A stretch of DNA of 64,000 nucleotides from Saccharococcus thermophilus (GTDB lineage Bacteria > Bacillota > Bacilli > Bacillales > Anoxybacillaceae). The stretch covers positions 124,001 to 188,000 of the forward strand of contig NZ_JAASRS010000001.1 in the NCBI RefSeq assembly GCF_011761475.1. The letters are read 5' to 3'. The notes under the pieces were generated by a model. It had not been told where the DNA came from. It saw only the letters and a list, made by a program, of their open reading frames with translations, and made no database searches. This document shows positions 1 to 8,889 of the stretch, piece by piece (within the stretch, counting starts at the first letter, position 1; every line of letters starts with the position of its first letter). Both the position numbers and the translations under genes were made by a program.

Positions 1-354
1 TAACGGGAAGTCACCCATAAACACATCTTGTTCCTTTACTTCACCTGTCTCTTTGTTAATTAAACGCACTTTTACGCGAAGCGGTGCAGCATATGTAACA
101 TCGCGTTCTTTCGCTTCTTCTACCGTGTATTTCGGCTCCCCTAAACTATAATCAATAAATTCAAGAGAAAGATTGCCAGAAAAGTCTTCGATTGGGGAAA
201 TTTCGCGGAACATTTCCCGCAATCCTTCATCCAGAAACCATTTGTAAGAGGAAGTTTGAATCTCAATAAGATTTGGCAATTCCAGCACTTCACTAATGCG
301 CGCGTAACTTCTCCGTTGGCGGTGTCGTCCATATTGAACTAGTCGGCCTGTCAA
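1..354 (-). CDS. rpoB: RNA polymerase beta subunit, N-terminal 118 residues (cut by window edge)
   Basis: This is the 5' end of the beta subunit of RNA polymerase, which forms part of the catalytic core that transcribes all genes. The frame is open from the window edge to a TTG start at 354, with a GAGGGG ribosome-binding site about 8 nt upstream. The protein begins [18 protein letters not shown] (initiator read as Met) and continues with the conserved beta-subunit N-terminus, including the stretch [20 protein letters not shown]. An ATG-initiated frame inside it on the same strand is a shadow. It lies downstream of rsmC as in B. subtilis, and the 227-nt gap before it holds a terminator-like hairpin, so rpoB probably has a promoter of its own or receives read-through. 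I could not choose a convincing promoter in that AT-rich gap. Confidence 0.95.
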   Translation of the reverse strand, partial: MTGRLVQYGRHRQRRSYARISEVLELPNLIEIQTSSYKWFLDEGLREMFREISPIEDFSGNLSLEFIDYSLGEPKYTVEEAKERDVTYAAPLRVKVRLINKETGEVKEQDVFMGDFPL

Positions 355-423
355 GTGATTCACCCCTCAAATGTAAACATTAATCAAATTAGAAGGTAAA
401 CATGGAGCTATGCTTTTCATGGA

Positions 424-459
424 GAAAAAAAGAAAATGGTTTCTATGATAGAAAACCAT
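424..459 (-). terminator. Hairpin plus T-run between rsmC and rpoB
   Basis: On the minus strand an ATGGTTT...AAACCAT stem with a short loop is followed by a run rich in T (TTTTCTTTTTTTC). It may end the rplKAJL-rsmC transcripts or attenuate read-through into rpoB. Confidence 0.65.
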
Positions 460-581
460 ATTTTTACCTGTTTATTGATTTTATCATTTTTTCCATTATA
501 AACAAAATTATACTTCATATCCTTACTAGGAAAATGTACACATTTAGCATTTTATAATGCTACCACAACAACAAAACACTG

Positions 582-1190
582 TCAACATTTTTTCGCCTTT
601 ATGATATAATATCCTTTTTTCTTTGTCACCACTTCTACGTGCGAAAATACTTCTTGCAATTTTTTTAATGCGGAAGGCGCACCTTGTTTTTTCTGAATCA
701 CGACCCATAGCTCTCCTTGATCGAAAAGATGGTCAGCGCTTTGTTCGAATATCGCATGAACAACACGTTTTCCGGCGCGAATCGGGGGATTGGTTAAAAT
801 CGCGGCAAATTTTTTATCGCCTACTTGCGCAAATAAATCACTTTCATAAATCGTTACATTTGTAATATCGTTGGCCAGTTTATTTTCAACGGCCAATTCA
901 AGCGCTCGTTTGTTAATATCCACCATATCTACATGTCGGTGAGGAAATGACTTTGCAAGCGCCAAACCGATCGGACCATATCCGCAGCCGATATCTAAAA
1001 AATCGCCATTTATATCCGGTTCCGAAAACGTTTCAATCAACAGCCGCGTGCCAAAATCAACTTCCCGCTTGGAAAATACACCACTGTCAGTGGTGAACAC
1101 GAGCTCGTGGCCCCGCAATAAAAACGTCCATGTATGACGATTGCTTTCTGACGACGGGTTGGAAGAATAATAATGTTCGCTCAATTCCAT
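582..1190 (-). CDS. rsmC: Class I SAM-dependent methyltransferase, RsmC/YbxB family
   Basis: Predicted cytoplasmic rRNA methyltransferase of the YbxB/RsmC family; RsmC in E. coli makes m2G1207 of 16S rRNA, but the exact target here is inferred. About 202 residues, the length of the single-domain Gram-positive form (E. coli RsmC has an additional N-terminal domain). The SAM-binding motif I DIGCGYGPIG is near residue 66 and the catalytic NPPIRAGK motif, an NPPY variant, near residue 134. I use the ATG at 1190 behind AGGAAAGG; a GTG one codon upstream is the alternative. It sits between rplL and rpoB as in B. subtilis and is separated from rplL by a strong terminator, so it probably depends on read-through. 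Confidence 0.88.
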   Translation of the reverse strand: MELSEHYYSSNPSSESNRHTWTFLLRGHELVFTTDSGVFSKREVDFGTRLLIETFSEPDINGDFLDIGCGYGPIGLALAKSFPHRHVDMVDINKRALELAVENKLANDITNVTIYESDLFAQVGDKKFAAILTNPPIRAGKRVVHAIFEQSADHLFDQGELWVVIQKKQGAPSALKKLQEVFSHVEVVTKKKGYYIIKAKKC

Positions 1191-1240
1191 CACCTTTCCT
1201 TTGCTGATCTATATCTTCCATCATATCCATTTTTGCAGTA

Positions 1241-1271
1241 AAAAAGCCCGCTGGTTTCAGCGGGCTTTTTT
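1241..1271 (-). terminator. Strong terminator after rplL
   Basis: Eight-base-pair GC-rich stem (GCCCGCTG with CAGCGGGC) with a four-base loop and T runs on both sides, directly after the rplL stop. The symmetric A/T flanks could make it bidirectional. Confidence 0.9.
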
Positions 1272-1286
1272 CTCTGTCAAGGACGA

Positions 1287-1655
1287 TTATTTTACTTCTA
1301 CGCTAGCGCCAACTTCTTCAAGTTTTGCTTTGATTTCTTCTGCTTCTTCTTTTGAAACGCCTTCTTTAATTGGTTTTGGAGTGTTATCGACTAAGTCTTT
1401 TGCTTCTTTTAAACCAAGACCAGTGATTTCACGAACAACTTTGATAACTTTAATTTTTTGCGCACCAGCATCAGCAAGGATAACATCGAATTCTGTTTTT
1501 TCAGCAGCAGCTTCGCCGCCAGCAGCAGCACCGCCAGCAACTACTACAGGAGCAGCAGCAGTTACGCCGAACTCTTCTTCAATTGCTTTTACTAATTCAT
1601 TTAATTCTAATACTGTCATATTTTTAACCGCTTCAATGATTTGTTCTTTTGTCAT
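1287..1655 (-). CDS. rplL: 50S ribosomal protein L7/L12
   Basis: L7/L12 forms the flexible stalk of the large subunit that recruits translational GTPases. The 122 residues show the standard layout: an N-terminal dimerisation domain ([20 protein letters not shown]), an Ala/Gly/Val-rich hinge around residues 33-50, and the C-terminal factor-binding domain with [12 protein letters not shown] and [12 protein letters not shown]. It follows rplJ by 48 nt and is co-regulated with it through the L10 leader. The ORF antisense to the Ala-rich hinge is a shadow. Confidence 0.98.
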   Translation of the reverse strand: MTKEQIIEAVKNMTVLELNELVKAIEEEFGVTAAAPVVVAGGAAAGGEAAAEKTEFDVILADAGAQKIKVIKVVREITGLGLKEAKDLVDNTPKPIKEGVSKEEAEEIKAKLEEVGASVEVK

Positions 1656-1703
1656 TGTCAGTTCCTCCTTAATTTATGGTTTTATGCATATATGGATGCG
1701 AGA

Positions 1704-2204
1704 TTATGCGCCTTGCTCTTCTTTTTTCTCCGCAACTGCTTTTGTAACAAGTGCAAAGTTGCGAATTGGCGCTTGAAGAACACTAAGCAACATAGAAAGC
1801 AAGCCTTCGCGGGAAGGAAGTTTTGCAAGTGCATTGATTTCTTCAAGCGTTGCAATGTTCCCTTCAATCACACCTGCTTTAATTTCCAGCGCTTCATGGT
1901 TTTTGGCAAATTCACTTAAAACTTTCGCAGGCGCTACGACATCTTCATTGCTAAATGCAATCGCATTTGGTCCAGTCAATACGTCGTTTAATCCTTCTAA
2001 CCCAACTTCAGCTAGCGCGCGGCGGGTTAATGTGTTTTTATACACTTTGAACTCAACGCCCGCTTCGCGAAGCTGTTTGCGAAGTTCTGTAATTTCCGCT
2101 ACGTTTAAGCCGCGGTAGTCTACGATAACCGTAGATTTGCTGGCGCGGAATTTTTCAGCTATCTCTGCTACAATCTGTTTTTTGAGTTCGATCGCGCTGC
2201 TCAT
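1704..2204 (-). CDS. rplJ: 50S ribosomal protein L10
   Basis: L10 anchors the L7/L12 dimers to 23S rRNA at the stalk base and is the autogenous repressor of its own operon. The 166 residues begin [18 protein letters not shown] and contain the L10 signatures [19 protein letters not shown] and FKVYKNTL; the C-terminal helix region that binds L7/L12 ends in KKEEQGA. The ATG at 2204 has AGGAGGTG eight bases upstream. It is the first gene of rplJL and has a long structured leader. Confidence 0.98.
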   Translation of the reverse strand: MSSAIELKKQIVAEIAEKFRASKSTVIVDYRGLNVAEITELRKQLREAGVEFKVYKNTLTRRALAEVGLEGLNDVLTGPNAIAFSNEDVVAPAKVLSEFAKNHEALEIKAGVIEGNIATLEEINALAKLPSREGLLSMLLSVLQAPIRNFALVTKAVAEKKEEQGA

Positions 2205-2257
2205 TTTTACACCTCCTGTAGAAGATAAAATGAAAACACCACTTATACCGCATCAGC

Positions 2258-2289
2258 AAAAAACCTCCATGCCACGTAGACATGGAGGT
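2258..2289 (-). terminator. Attenuator hairpin in the rplJ leader
   Basis: Nine-base-pair perfect stem (ACCTCCATG with CATGGAGGT) followed by six T residues on the minus strand, 54 nt before the rplJ start. This fits a transcription attenuator used by the L10 autoregulation system. Confidence 0.8.
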
Positions 2290-2400
2290 ATCGTAAAACG
2301 CGCAAAACGACCTTGAACGCGTTTTTCTATCGTGCAAATACCTCGGTAGGAAATTAAGCTCCTAAGAGCACCTACTGTCTACGGTACAAATGATATTCAT
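2258..2400 (-). promoter_or_regulatory. L10 leader of the rplJL operon
   Basis: The 246-nt gap between rplA and rplJ contains a structured leader in the place where Bacillaceae carry the L10 leader, to which the L10(L12)4 complex binds. Visible elements are paired segments at about 2340-2390 (for example AGTAGGTGCTCTTAGGAGC) and, closer to rplJ, a terminator-type hairpin. The family assignment is from position and structure; no covariance model was run. Confidence 0.7.
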
Positions 2401-2450
2401 TTTTCCAGACAAAAGACATTTTACTAAAAGGATTGAAAGAAGTCAATATC

Positions 2451-3152
2451 TTATTGCGCTACCGCTACAGTAGATGGATCCACTTTGATACCAGGCCCCA
2501 TCGTCGAAGTAACCGTTACGTTTTTCACGTACGTACCTTTTGCAGCGGCTGGTTTTGCTTTTAAAATCGCCTCATAAATCGTAGCGAAGTTTTCTACCAG
2601 TTTCTCGTTGTCGAATGAAACTTTACCAATCGGTACATGAATATTGCCGGCTTTGTCAACGCGATATTCGACTTTACCAGCTTTAATTTCTTGTACGGCT
2701 TTTGCTACATCAAATGTAACGGTACCAGTTTTCGGGTTTGGCATTAATCCTTTTGGACCTAAAATACGTCCTAATTTACCAACCTCACCCATCATGTCAG
2801 GTGTTGCGACAACGACGTCAAAATCAAACCAACCTTGTTGGATTTTGTTGATATATTCTGTATCGCCGACGTAGTCAGCACCAGCTGCCTCGGCTTCTTT
2901 TGCTTTTTCCCCTTTCGCGAATACTAATACGCGCTGTACTTTCCCTGTACCATGAGGCAATACAACCGCGCCGCGAATTTGTTGGTCCGCTTTTTTTGGA
3001 TCAACGCCTAAACGGAACGCAACTTCCACCGTAGCATCAAATTTAGCAATGTTCGTTTTTTTCACCAGTTCAATCGCTTCTGCGATTGGATACGCTTTGA
3101 AGCGGTCTACCAGCTTCAATGCTTCTAAATATTTCTTTCCTCTTTTTGGCAT
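2451..3152 (-). CDS. rplA: 50S ribosomal protein L1
   Basis: L1 binds helix 76-78 of 23S rRNA, forms the mobile E-site stalk, and in many bacteria represses the L11 operon by binding its mRNA. The 233 residues start [17 protein letters not shown] and contain the L1 signature region [27 protein letters not shown] split across both domains, plus [19 protein letters not shown]. It follows rplK by 108 nt and has an AGGAGG site. The two genes form the rplKA unit. Confidence 0.98.
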   Translation of the reverse strand: MPKRGKKYLEALKLVDRFKAYPIAEAIELVKKTNIAKFDATVEVAFRLGVDPKKADQQIRGAVVLPHGTGKVQRVLVFAKGEKAKEAEAAGADYVGDTEYINKIQQGWFDFDVVVATPDMMGEVGKLGRILGPKGLMPNPKTGTVTFDVAKAVQEIKAGKVEYRVDKAGNIHVPIGKVSFDNEKLVENFATIYEAILKAKPAAAKGTYVKNVTVTSTMGPGIKVDPSTVAVAQ

Positions 3153-3260
3153 GTTTAATTCCTCCTCATTGTGGTTTTAGCGGAATAACCTCCCACGAAT
3201 AAAGGTTGCGAAAAGGATCACTCCTTGTAGTCGCAACCTCCTCAGCCAACACTATGCACA

Positions 3261-3686
3261 TTAGTCTTCGATAACAATGCCCATGCTGCGGGCTGTACCT
3301 TCAACCATGCGCATCGCAGCTTCAATGCTTGCTGCGTTTAAATCCGGCATTTTCATTTCCGCAATCTCACGCACTTTGTCGCGTTTGATTGTCGCTACTT
3401 TGTTACGGTTTGGTTCACCAGAACCTGATTCAATGCCGGCCGCTTTTTTCAGCAATACTGCAGCTGGCGGAGTTTTTGTAATAAATGTAAATGAACGGTC
3501 CTCAAACACCGTAATTTCAACCGGAATAATCAAACCCGCTTGATCAGCTGTGCGAGCATTGAACTCTTTACAAAACGCCATAATATTAACACCGGCTTGA
3601 CCTAATGCAGGACCAACTGGTGGTGCCGGATTCGCTTTCCCTGCAGGAATTTGCAGCTTGACGACTTTCACAACTTTTTTTGCCAC
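3261..3686 (-). CDS. rplK: 50S ribosomal protein L11
   Basis: L11 is part of the GTPase-associated centre and is required for RelA-type stringent activation. The reading frame extends three codons further, but the family start ([18 protein letters not shown]) and the AGGAGGTG site, which overlaps those codons, place initiation at a GTG at 3686. This gives 141 residues, the usual length. The signature [17 protein letters not shown] is near the C-terminus. It is the first gene of rplKA behind a 200-nt leader. Confidence 0.97.
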   Translation of the reverse strand: MAKKVVKVVKLQIPAGKANPAPPVGPALGQAGVNIMAFCKEFNARTADQAGLIIPVEITVFEDRSFTFITKTPPAAVLLKKAAGIESGSGEPNRNKVATIKRDKVREIAEMKMPDLNAASIEAAMRMVEGTARSMGIVIED

Positions 3687-3896
3687 GAGACACACCTCCT
3701 TAAGTCCGTGATGTGGTATTAGGGATTGTCCCTCCCACTCATAAGGCTAACATCCTATTAGCCCTTTTCCATATCTCCCGTTTCGGTTGAGAGGATCTGC
3801 GTGTTGGTAAATCACATGCTCCCTTATACACTGGTATAAGTTCATTGCCTGTAGAGAATATATCTGTCCCGGTTTATGAGACATACTGACTTTAAA

Positions 3897-3925
3897 ATAT
3901 TATCACTTTTCCATTTTGATTGCAA
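3897..3925 (-). promoter_or_regulatory. SigmaA promoter for rplKA with ~200-nt leader
   Basis: TTGCAA, a 17-nt spacer and TAATAT on the minus strand, just downstream of the nusG stop. Transcription would leave a leader of about 200 nt before the rplK GTG. The leader contains short stems such as GGGCTAATAGGATGTTAGCC and GGGAGGGACAATCCC close to the ribosome-binding site. Confidence 0.6.
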
Positions 3926-3936
3926 GTTCTTTTCCA

Positions 3937-4470
3937 TCATATTTTTTCAATCTGCGAAAATTCCAATTCCACCGGTGTCTCACGACCAAACATATTGACG
4001 AGCACTTTTACTTTTCGTTTATCCACATCGATCGCTTCAATTTTACCCGTAAAGTTGGTAAAAGGACCTTCTTTCACCCTTACAGTTTCATTTAGCTCAT
4101 AATCTATATCGACCTCTGTCAGCGGCATGCCCATTCGTTTTAAAATCATTTTCACTTCTTCTTCCATCAACGGGGTTGGTTTGGAACCAGCTCCGCTTGA
4201 GCCGACAAATCCCGTTACTCCAGGAGTGTTGCGTACTACATACCAGGAATCATCCGTCATTACCATTTCCACTAGTACATAGCCTGGAAAGACTTTCTTT
4301 TTCGTTGTTTTTCTTTTTCCGTTTTTGACATCCGTTTCTGTTTCTTCAGGAACGACAACGCGAAAAATTTTATCCTGCATACCCATAGATTCAACGCGTT
4401 TTTCTAAGTTGGCCTTCACTTTATTTTCATAACCGGAATACGTATGAATCACATACCAATTTTTCTCCAT
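3937..4470 (-). CDS. nusG: Transcription termination/antitermination factor NusG
   Basis: NusG binds the RNA polymerase clamp and links transcription with translation; in Bacillus it also stimulates pausing. The 177 residues begin MEKNWYVIHTYSGYENKVKANLEKR, the conserved NGN domain, and end with a KOW domain (VKEGPFTNFTGKIEAIDVDKRKVKVLVNMFGRETPVELEF, split here by family domains). It lies 130 nt after secE with a terminator-like hairpin in between, the usual secE-nusG order. Confidence 0.97.
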   Translation of the reverse strand: MEKNWYVIHTYSGYENKVKANLEKRVESMGMQDKIFRVVVPEETETDVKNGKRKTTKKKVFPGYVLVEMVMTDDSWYVVRNTPGVTGFVGSSGAGSKPTPLMEEEVKMILKRMGMPLTEVDIDYELNETVRVKEGPFTNFTGKIEAIDVDKRKVKVLVNMFGRETPVELEFSQIEKI

Positions 4471-4529
4471 TGATTAGGACTTAACTGTCCTTTCCCTCCC
4501 TAAATCGGTTTGGTTTCCTTTTTTAAGCA

Positions 4530-4551
4530 AAACAAAAACCCGTTACCGGGT
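4530..4551 (-). terminator. Short hairpin between secE and nusG
   Basis: ACCCG-loop-CGGGT followed by TTTTTGTTTTGC on the minus strand. It is probably a partial terminator that lowers nusG read-through from secE. Confidence 0.6.
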
Positions 4552-4600
4552 CAGACGCTCTCATTTTATTATCTTTCATTATATCATATGGGCAACAGAC

Positions 4601-4783
4601 TTATTCAAAAACAAAGCGAATTAATTCAGAAATTCCTAAATCAACAACGGCAAAAAACACTGTAAAAAACGCAACGGTAGTTAATACAATAGCTGTATAG
4701 TTAACCAATTCTTTCCGGTTTGGCCAACTTACTTTTTTCATTTCCCGAACTACTTCTTTGAAAAAGTTTATCATTCGCTGCAT
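4601..4783 (-). CDS. secE: Preprotein translocase subunit SecE
   Basis: SecE clamps SecY in the membrane channel for Sec-dependent export. The 60-residue short form has the conserved amphipathic stretch EVVREMKKVSWPNRKEL at about residues 10-26 and a single transmembrane segment at about 29-50 (YTAIVLTTVAFFTVFFAVVD). The ATG has a TTGGAGG site. It is directly followed by nusG and preceded by rpmG. Confidence 0.96.
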   Translation of the reverse strand: MQRMINFFKEVVREMKKVSWPNRKELVNYTAIVLTTVAFFTVFFAVVDLGISELIRFVFE

Positions 4784-4826
4784 GATTAATAACCTCCAAC
4801 AAACTTAAAAAGCTGCCCACGTAGCG

Positions 4827-4976
4827 CTACTTCGTCTCACGGTGGGGTGTATGCATATTGCAAATTTTGCAAAATTTATTCGTTTCAAAGCGTTCTGTTG
4901 CGTCGCTCATTTTTTTCATCGTTACGTAATTTCGACTGTTGCATTTACTGCAAGCTAAAATCACTTTTTTCCGCAT
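4827..4976 (-). CDS. rpmG: 50S ribosomal protein L33, zinc-binding (C+) form
   Basis: A 49-residue frame reading MRKKVILACSKCNSRNYVTM at the start and HTPHRETK at the end matches L33. Two CxxC pairs (CSKC near residues 9-12 and CKIC near 37-40) mark the zinc-dependent paralogue. GGTGGGA lies eight bases before the ATG at 4976. The location between sigH and secE is that of rpmGB in B. subtilis. In B. subtilis rpmGB itself carries a frameshift in some strains; here the frame is intact. Confidence 0.93.
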   Translation of the reverse strand: MRKKVILACSKCNSRNYVTMKKMSDATERFETNKFCKICNMHTPHRETK

Positions 4977-5087
4977 GGATATCCCACCGTTCTTAAGGAT
5001 GTCCATAAAAATTTACCATACCCTTATTTCTGCTGTCAACGCCGGATTTTTTTCCTCTACTAGGTTGAGAAATCATTCTCCACGTTC

Positions 5088-5738
5088 TTACATGCTGATT
5101 TCGCGGTACTCCAAATATTTTTCTAACTTTCTTTTTACACGTTGCAGAGCGTTATCAATCGATTTGACATGACGGTTCAATTCTTCAGAAATCTCTTGGT
5201 AGGAACGTCCATCTAAATACAAAGCAAGCACTTTTCGCTCTAAATCGCTGAGAAGCTCCGCCATCTTCACCTCAATATCGTCCACTTCTTCGCGATTGAC
5301 AATAAGCTCTTCCGGATCCGTCGCCTTCGTGCCGGAAATAACATCCATCAGCGTCCGATCTGATTCCTCATCATAAATAGGTTTATCTAAGGAAACGTAA
5401 GAATTCAGCGGAATATGTTTTTGTCTTGTGGCCGTTTTAATAGCCGTAATCATCTGCCTTGTAATACAAAGTTCTGCAAACGCTTTAAAAGAGGAGAGCT
5501 TGTCCCCTTTAAAGTCACGAACCGCCTTGTATAAGCCGATCATCCCTTCCTGAATGATGTCTTCGCGATCGGCGCCGACTAAAAAATAAGAGCGGGCTTT
5601 GGCACGCACGAAATTTTGGTATTTATGAATCAAAAAATCTAGCGCATCTCCATCCCCTTGATGCACCAGTTCCACCAGCTGCTCATCTTCCATATTTTTG
5701 TAATTTTTATACATTTTTTCCTTGAAGCAATGGCCCAC
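5088..5738 (-). CDS. sigH: RNA polymerase sigma factor SigH (Spo0H)
   Basis: Sigma-H directs transition-state and early sporulation genes, including spo0A and spoVG. The protein has region 2 (ALDFLIHKYQNFVRAKARSY, split by GADREDIIQEGMIGL) at about residues 35-85 and the region 4 helix-turn-helix YQEISEELNRHVKSIDNAL at about 178-196. Start: GTG at 5738 behind GGGGGG, 216 residues compared with 218 in B. subtilis; an ATG eight codons in is the alternative. It is preceded by rae1 and followed by rpmG. Confidence 0.95.
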   Translation of the reverse strand: MGHCFKEKMYKNYKNMEDEQLVELVHQGDGDALDFLIHKYQNFVRAKARSYFLVGADREDIIQEGMIGLYKAVRDFKGDKLSSFKAFAELCITRQMITAIKTATRQKHIPLNSYVSLDKPIYDEESDRTLMDVISGTKATDPEELIVNREEVDDIEVKMAELLSDLERKVLALYLDGRSYQEISEELNRHVKSIDNALQRVKRKLEKYLEYREISM

Positions 5739-5807
5739 GCTGATCCCCCCGACCGCATCAATCGCTAGAATTTATTATACAGTACAAATTTTTACAGCGT
5801 CAACCAT

Positions 5808-6323
5808 TCATTTTTGCCCTCTTCGCCATTTTTCGAAAATTTCAGCAACTTCATCGGTTAACGGAACTTTGGACATCGGGGTCTGCTGTTGCATGTGTTG
5901 CAGTTTTTTGGAAATATCTTTTTCGATGGCCTCCATTTCCGCTAAAAGCTCACGCGCTGACTTGCGCAGCGCTCCTTGACTGAAAATCGTCCATTGCTCC
6001 GTATAATCCGATGTAGCAACATACACCTTTGTTCGTACATTGATTAAGCTTTTGGCCAACCGTTCAATGTGCTCGTCGGCTGTTTCGTGTTCTTTTGTAA
6101 ATATCACTTCGACTTGATGGTTTTTATATTTTTTCTCCTTCCCTTGTACGAGGTGTGCATCAAAAACGATAATGACTTGGTCTCCCGTAAATCCTTGATA
6201 CTCCGCCATTTTGTCAATCAGCAAATCCCTTGCCGCTGCAAGGTCATCTTCTTCTTTTAGTTTGCGGAGTTCCGGCCAAGCACCGATCATGTTATAGCCG
6301 TCGACAATTAAAATATTCATCAT
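5808..6323 (-). CDS. rae1: Ribosome-dependent endoribonuclease Rae1 (YacP, NYN domain)
   Basis: YacP/Rae1 is a PIN/NYN-fold nuclease that in B. subtilis cuts certain mRNAs in the ribosomal A site. The 171 residues open with the NYN strand ILIVDGYNMIGAWPEL, carrying the first catalytic aspartate, followed by VIIVFDAH and KVYVATSDYTEQ with further acidic residues. The ATG at 6323 overlaps the rlmB stop (ATGATGA), showing translational coupling. The endonuclease role is known for the family and inferred here. Confidence 0.88.
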   Translation of the reverse strand: MMNILIVDGYNMIGAWPELRKLKEEDDLAAARDLLIDKMAEYQGFTGDQVIIVFDAHLVQGKEKKYKNHQVEVIFTKEHETADEHIERLAKSLINVRTKVYVATSDYTEQWTIFSQGALRKSARELLAEMEAIEKDISKKLQHMQQQTPMSKVPLTDEVAEIFEKWRRGQK

Positions 6324-7060
6324 TTATCCCCTAACGGATATCGTTTGCGGTACACCTCATACATGAGAAGACTTGCAGCGACGGAAGCATTCAATGATGT
6401 CACATGTCCTCTCATCGGCAGACGAAGGAGAAAATCACATTTTTCTAAAATAAGCCTGCTGATTCCTTTTCCTTCACTGCCAATCACCAGAGCTAATGGC
6501 ATTGTTCCATCAAAGGAGCGGTAGTCATCTTTTGCTTTCGCATCAGTCCCGACAATCCATACCCCGTGCTCTTTTAATTCATCGATCGTTCTCGCTAGAT
6601 TTGTCACTCTAGCAACGGGAATATGCTCGATAGCGCCTGTGGAAGCTTTCGCTACCGTCGCCGTCAAGCCGACAGAGCGCCGTTTCGGAATAATGATGCC
6701 GTGCGCCCCTACAGCATCCGCTGTTCGCATAATAGATCCTAAATTATGCGGATCTTCTAGTTCATCGAGAATAAGAAAAAACGGCGGTTCGCCTTTTTCC
6801 GATGCCCGGGCGAATAAATCGTCAACTTCGTAGTAACGGTATGCGGCAACTTGAGCCACCACTCCTTGGTGTGTCCCTTCTACCATTTGATCGAGCTTTT
6901 TTTTCGGAACGTATTGCACAAGCACACCGTTTTGTTTTGCAAGCTGAATAATCGGCTGCACGGAGTGGCGCTGCGCTCCTTCCGCGATCCAAATTTTATT
7001 GATTTCCCGCTGCGACTTCAACGCTTCCATCACTGGGTTTCTCCCAATAATAAAATCCAT
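6320..7060 (-). CDS. rlmB: 23S rRNA (guanosine-2'-O)-methyltransferase RlmB (SpoU family)
   Basis: RlmB methylates the ribose of G2251 in the P loop of 23S rRNA. The 246 residues show an N-terminal substrate-binding domain to about residue 85 and the knotted SPOUT domain with motif 1 DPHNLGSIMRTADAVGAHG, motif 2 LVIGSEGKGIS and motif 3 LPMRGHVTSLNASVAASLLMYE. It is tightly packed between mrnC (2-nt gap) and rae1 (4-nt overlap), an RNA-processing cluster. Confidence 0.94.
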   Translation of the reverse strand: MDFIIGRNPVMEALKSQREINKIWIAEGAQRHSVQPIIQLAKQNGVLVQYVPKKKLDQMVEGTHQGVVAQVAAYRYYEVDDLFARASEKGEPPFFLILDELEDPHNLGSIMRTADAVGAHGIIIPKRRSVGLTATVAKASTGAIEHIPVARVTNLARTIDELKEHGVWIVGTDAKAKDDYRSFDGTMPLALVIGSEGKGISRLILEKCDFLLRLPMRGHVTSLNASVAASLLMYEVYRKRYPLGDK

Positions 7061-7062
7061 CG

Positions 7063-7482
7063 TTACAACGTCCTTTCCTTACTTTCAATGATTGCAAATG
7101 AACAACGAATCAGCTCTTCGACCCGCTTTTCATTTTTCCCTAAAAAATGATAACCAATCAATGCTTCAAATGCCGTGCTATATCGGTACGTTTGCACATC
7201 CGTATTCTTCGGAATCGTGCCGGATTTGGCATTTCTTCCGCGGCGAACAATGGCCCTTTCTTCTTCCGTCAATAATTCCTTTTCCAATAAAGCTAGCAAC
7301 ACTTTAGCCTGTGCTTTGGCGGATACGTATTGAATCGCTTGGCGATGAAGCTGGTGCGGTTTCACGCTGCCGTTGGCAAGAAGATGATGCCGTACGTATA
7401 CTTCGTAGACGGCATCACCGATATAGGCAAGCGCTAATCCGTTTAGCTGTTTTACATCTTTGATCGGCTGTAGCAAACTCAT
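7063..7482 (-). CDS. mrnC: Mini-ribonuclease III (23S rRNA maturation)
   Basis: MrnC is the RNase III-like enzyme without a dsRNA-binding domain that cuts the 23S precursor stem in Bacillus. The 139 residues contain the RNase III core: [19 protein letters not shown] at about 14-32, RGRNAK near 86 and the acidic [12 protein letters not shown] near 104-115. It lies between cysS (6-nt gap) and rlmB. Its substrate, the 23S precursor, is encoded about 13 kb upstream in the same window. Confidence 0.93.
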   Translation of the reverse strand: MSLLQPIKDVKQLNGLALAYIGDAVYEVYVRHHLLANGSVKPHQLHRQAIQYVSAKAQAKVLLALLEKELLTEEERAIVRRGRNAKSGTIPKNTDVQTYRYSTAFEALIGYHFLGKNEKRVEELIRCSFAIIESKERTL

Positions 7483-7488
7483 TCCTTC

Positions 7489-8889
7489 TTATCCTCTTTT
7501 CCATCTTGTTCCTTGCGGCGTATCTTCTAAAATGATGTTTTTCGCTTTTAATTGATCACGAATTTGATCGGCTAAGGCGAAATTACGGTTTTTTCTCGCT
7601 TCATTTCGCTGTTCAATGAGCGCTTCAATCTCCTCATCTAATAATTCTTCCTCTTTTAGCGTAATGCCAAGCACATCAAGCAGCTGTTCGAATTCGCGTA
7701 AAAACGCATGAATGACTCGTTCCGATGTATTTTTCTCATGCAAATATAAATTCGCTTGTTTCGCCAACTCAAATAACACGGCGATTCCATTAGCTGTATT
7801 AAAATCGTCGTCCATTTCACGAATAAATGCCTCATGTTGCTCTTGAATCCGCTCAAGCCATTGCTCGTCGTCATCGGTTAAGTTGGTGCTGCTTTGCAAT
7901 CGATGCTTCAAGTTAAAATAAGAGGTTTTTAATCGCTCCAGTCCTTTTTTTGCACTTTCTAACAGCTCGCCGCTATAGTTGATTGGATGGCGGTAATGAA
8001 CCGACAGCATAAAGAACCGTAGCACTTGCGGATCGATTTGCCGGATAATATCATGAACGAGCACAAAGTTGCCAAGCGATTTTGACATTTTTTCGTTGTT
8101 AATATTTAAATATCCGTTGTGCAGCCAATATTTTGCAAACGGTTTTCCCGTTAACGCCTCCGATTGGGCGATCTCGTTTTCATGATGAGGAAATGTCAAA
8201 TCTTGACCGCCAGCATGAATATCAATCGTATCTCCTAAATATTTACGTGCCATTGCCGAGCATTCGATGTGCCATCCCGGACGGCCTTTTCCCCATGGGC
8301 TGTCCCAGCAAATTTCTCCTTCTTTTGCCGCTTTCCATAAGGCAAAGTCAAGCGGGTCGTCTTTCTTTTCCCCGATTTCGATGCGCGCTCCCGCTCTTAG
8401 CTCGTCAATAGACTGGTGAGAGAGTTTGCCATACTCCGCAAATTTTCTCGTACGGTAATACACATCACCGTCGACTTCATATGCATACCCTTTATCGATT
8501 AACGCTTGAATAAACGCAATAATGACATCGATATTTTCTGTGACGCGCGGATGCACGTCCGCTTTTTTGCAGCCAAGTGCGGTAATATCTTCAAAATATG
8601 CTTGAATAAAACGCTCGGCAATCGTCGGTACATCTTCCCCTATCTCCCGCGCCGCTTTAATTAATTTGTCATCGACATCCGTAAAATTGGATACGTATGT
8701 CACTTCATAGCCGCGGAACTCTAAGTAGCGGCGAATCGTATCAAATACGATCGCGGCGCGGGCGTTGCCGATATGAATATAGTTATATACCGTCGGACCG
8801 CATACGTACATTTTCACCTTATTCGGTTCGAGCGGTTCAAACGTTTCTTTTTTTCTTGTTAACGTGTTATAAAGCCGAATGCTGCCCAT
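7489..8889 (-). CDS. cysS: Cysteinyl-tRNA synthetase
   Basis: Class I synthetase charging tRNA-Cys. Length 466 residues, typical. C30 in [15 protein letters not shown] is the first zinc ligand, IHIGN is the HIGH motif, ECSAM and the HHENE stretch supply the other zinc ligands, and KMSKSLGN near residue 268 is the second ATP signature. The ATG at 8889 (GGAAAGGAAG seven bases upstream) lies inside cysE, so the two genes overlap by 23 nt and are translationally coupled. The pair is controlled by the cysteine T-box upstream of cysE. Confidence 0.97.
   Translation of the reverse strand: MGSIRLYNTLTRKKETFEPLEPNKVKMYVCGPTVYNYIHIGNARAAIVFDTIRRYLEFRGYEVTYVSNFTDVDDKLIKAAREIGEDVPTIAERFIQAYFEDITALGCKKADVHPRVTENIDVIIAFIQALIDKGYAYEVDGDVYYRTRKFAEYGKLSHQSIDELRAGARIEIGEKKDDPLDFALWKAAKEGEICWDSPWGKGRPGWHIECSAMARKYLGDTIDIHAGGQDLTFPHHENEIAQSEALTGKPFAKYWLHNGYLNINNEKMSKSLGNFVLVHDIIRQIDPQVLRFFMLSVHYRHPINYSGELLESAKKGLERLKTSYFNLKHRLQSSTNLTDDDEQWLERIQEQHEAFIREMDDDFNTANGIAVLFELAKQANLYLHEKNTSERVIHAFLREFEQLLDVLGITLKEEELLDEEIEALIEQRNEARKNRNFALADQIRDQLKAKNIILEDTPQGTRWKRG

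Noticed and set aside
141-332. A 63-codon minus-strand ORF at the left edge
   Set aside because: It is an out-of-frame shadow of rpoB, which is clearly identified in another frame.
355-581. Promoter for rpoB
   Set aside because: Several TATAAT-like hexamers occur in this AT-rich gap, but none has a -35 element at suitable spacing (the only TTGACA is 23 nt from its hexamer).
1201-1776. A 191-codon plus-strand ORF opposite rplL
   Set aside because: Antisense to the Ala-rich hinge of L7/L12; the long frame results from codon composition and it crosses the terminator.
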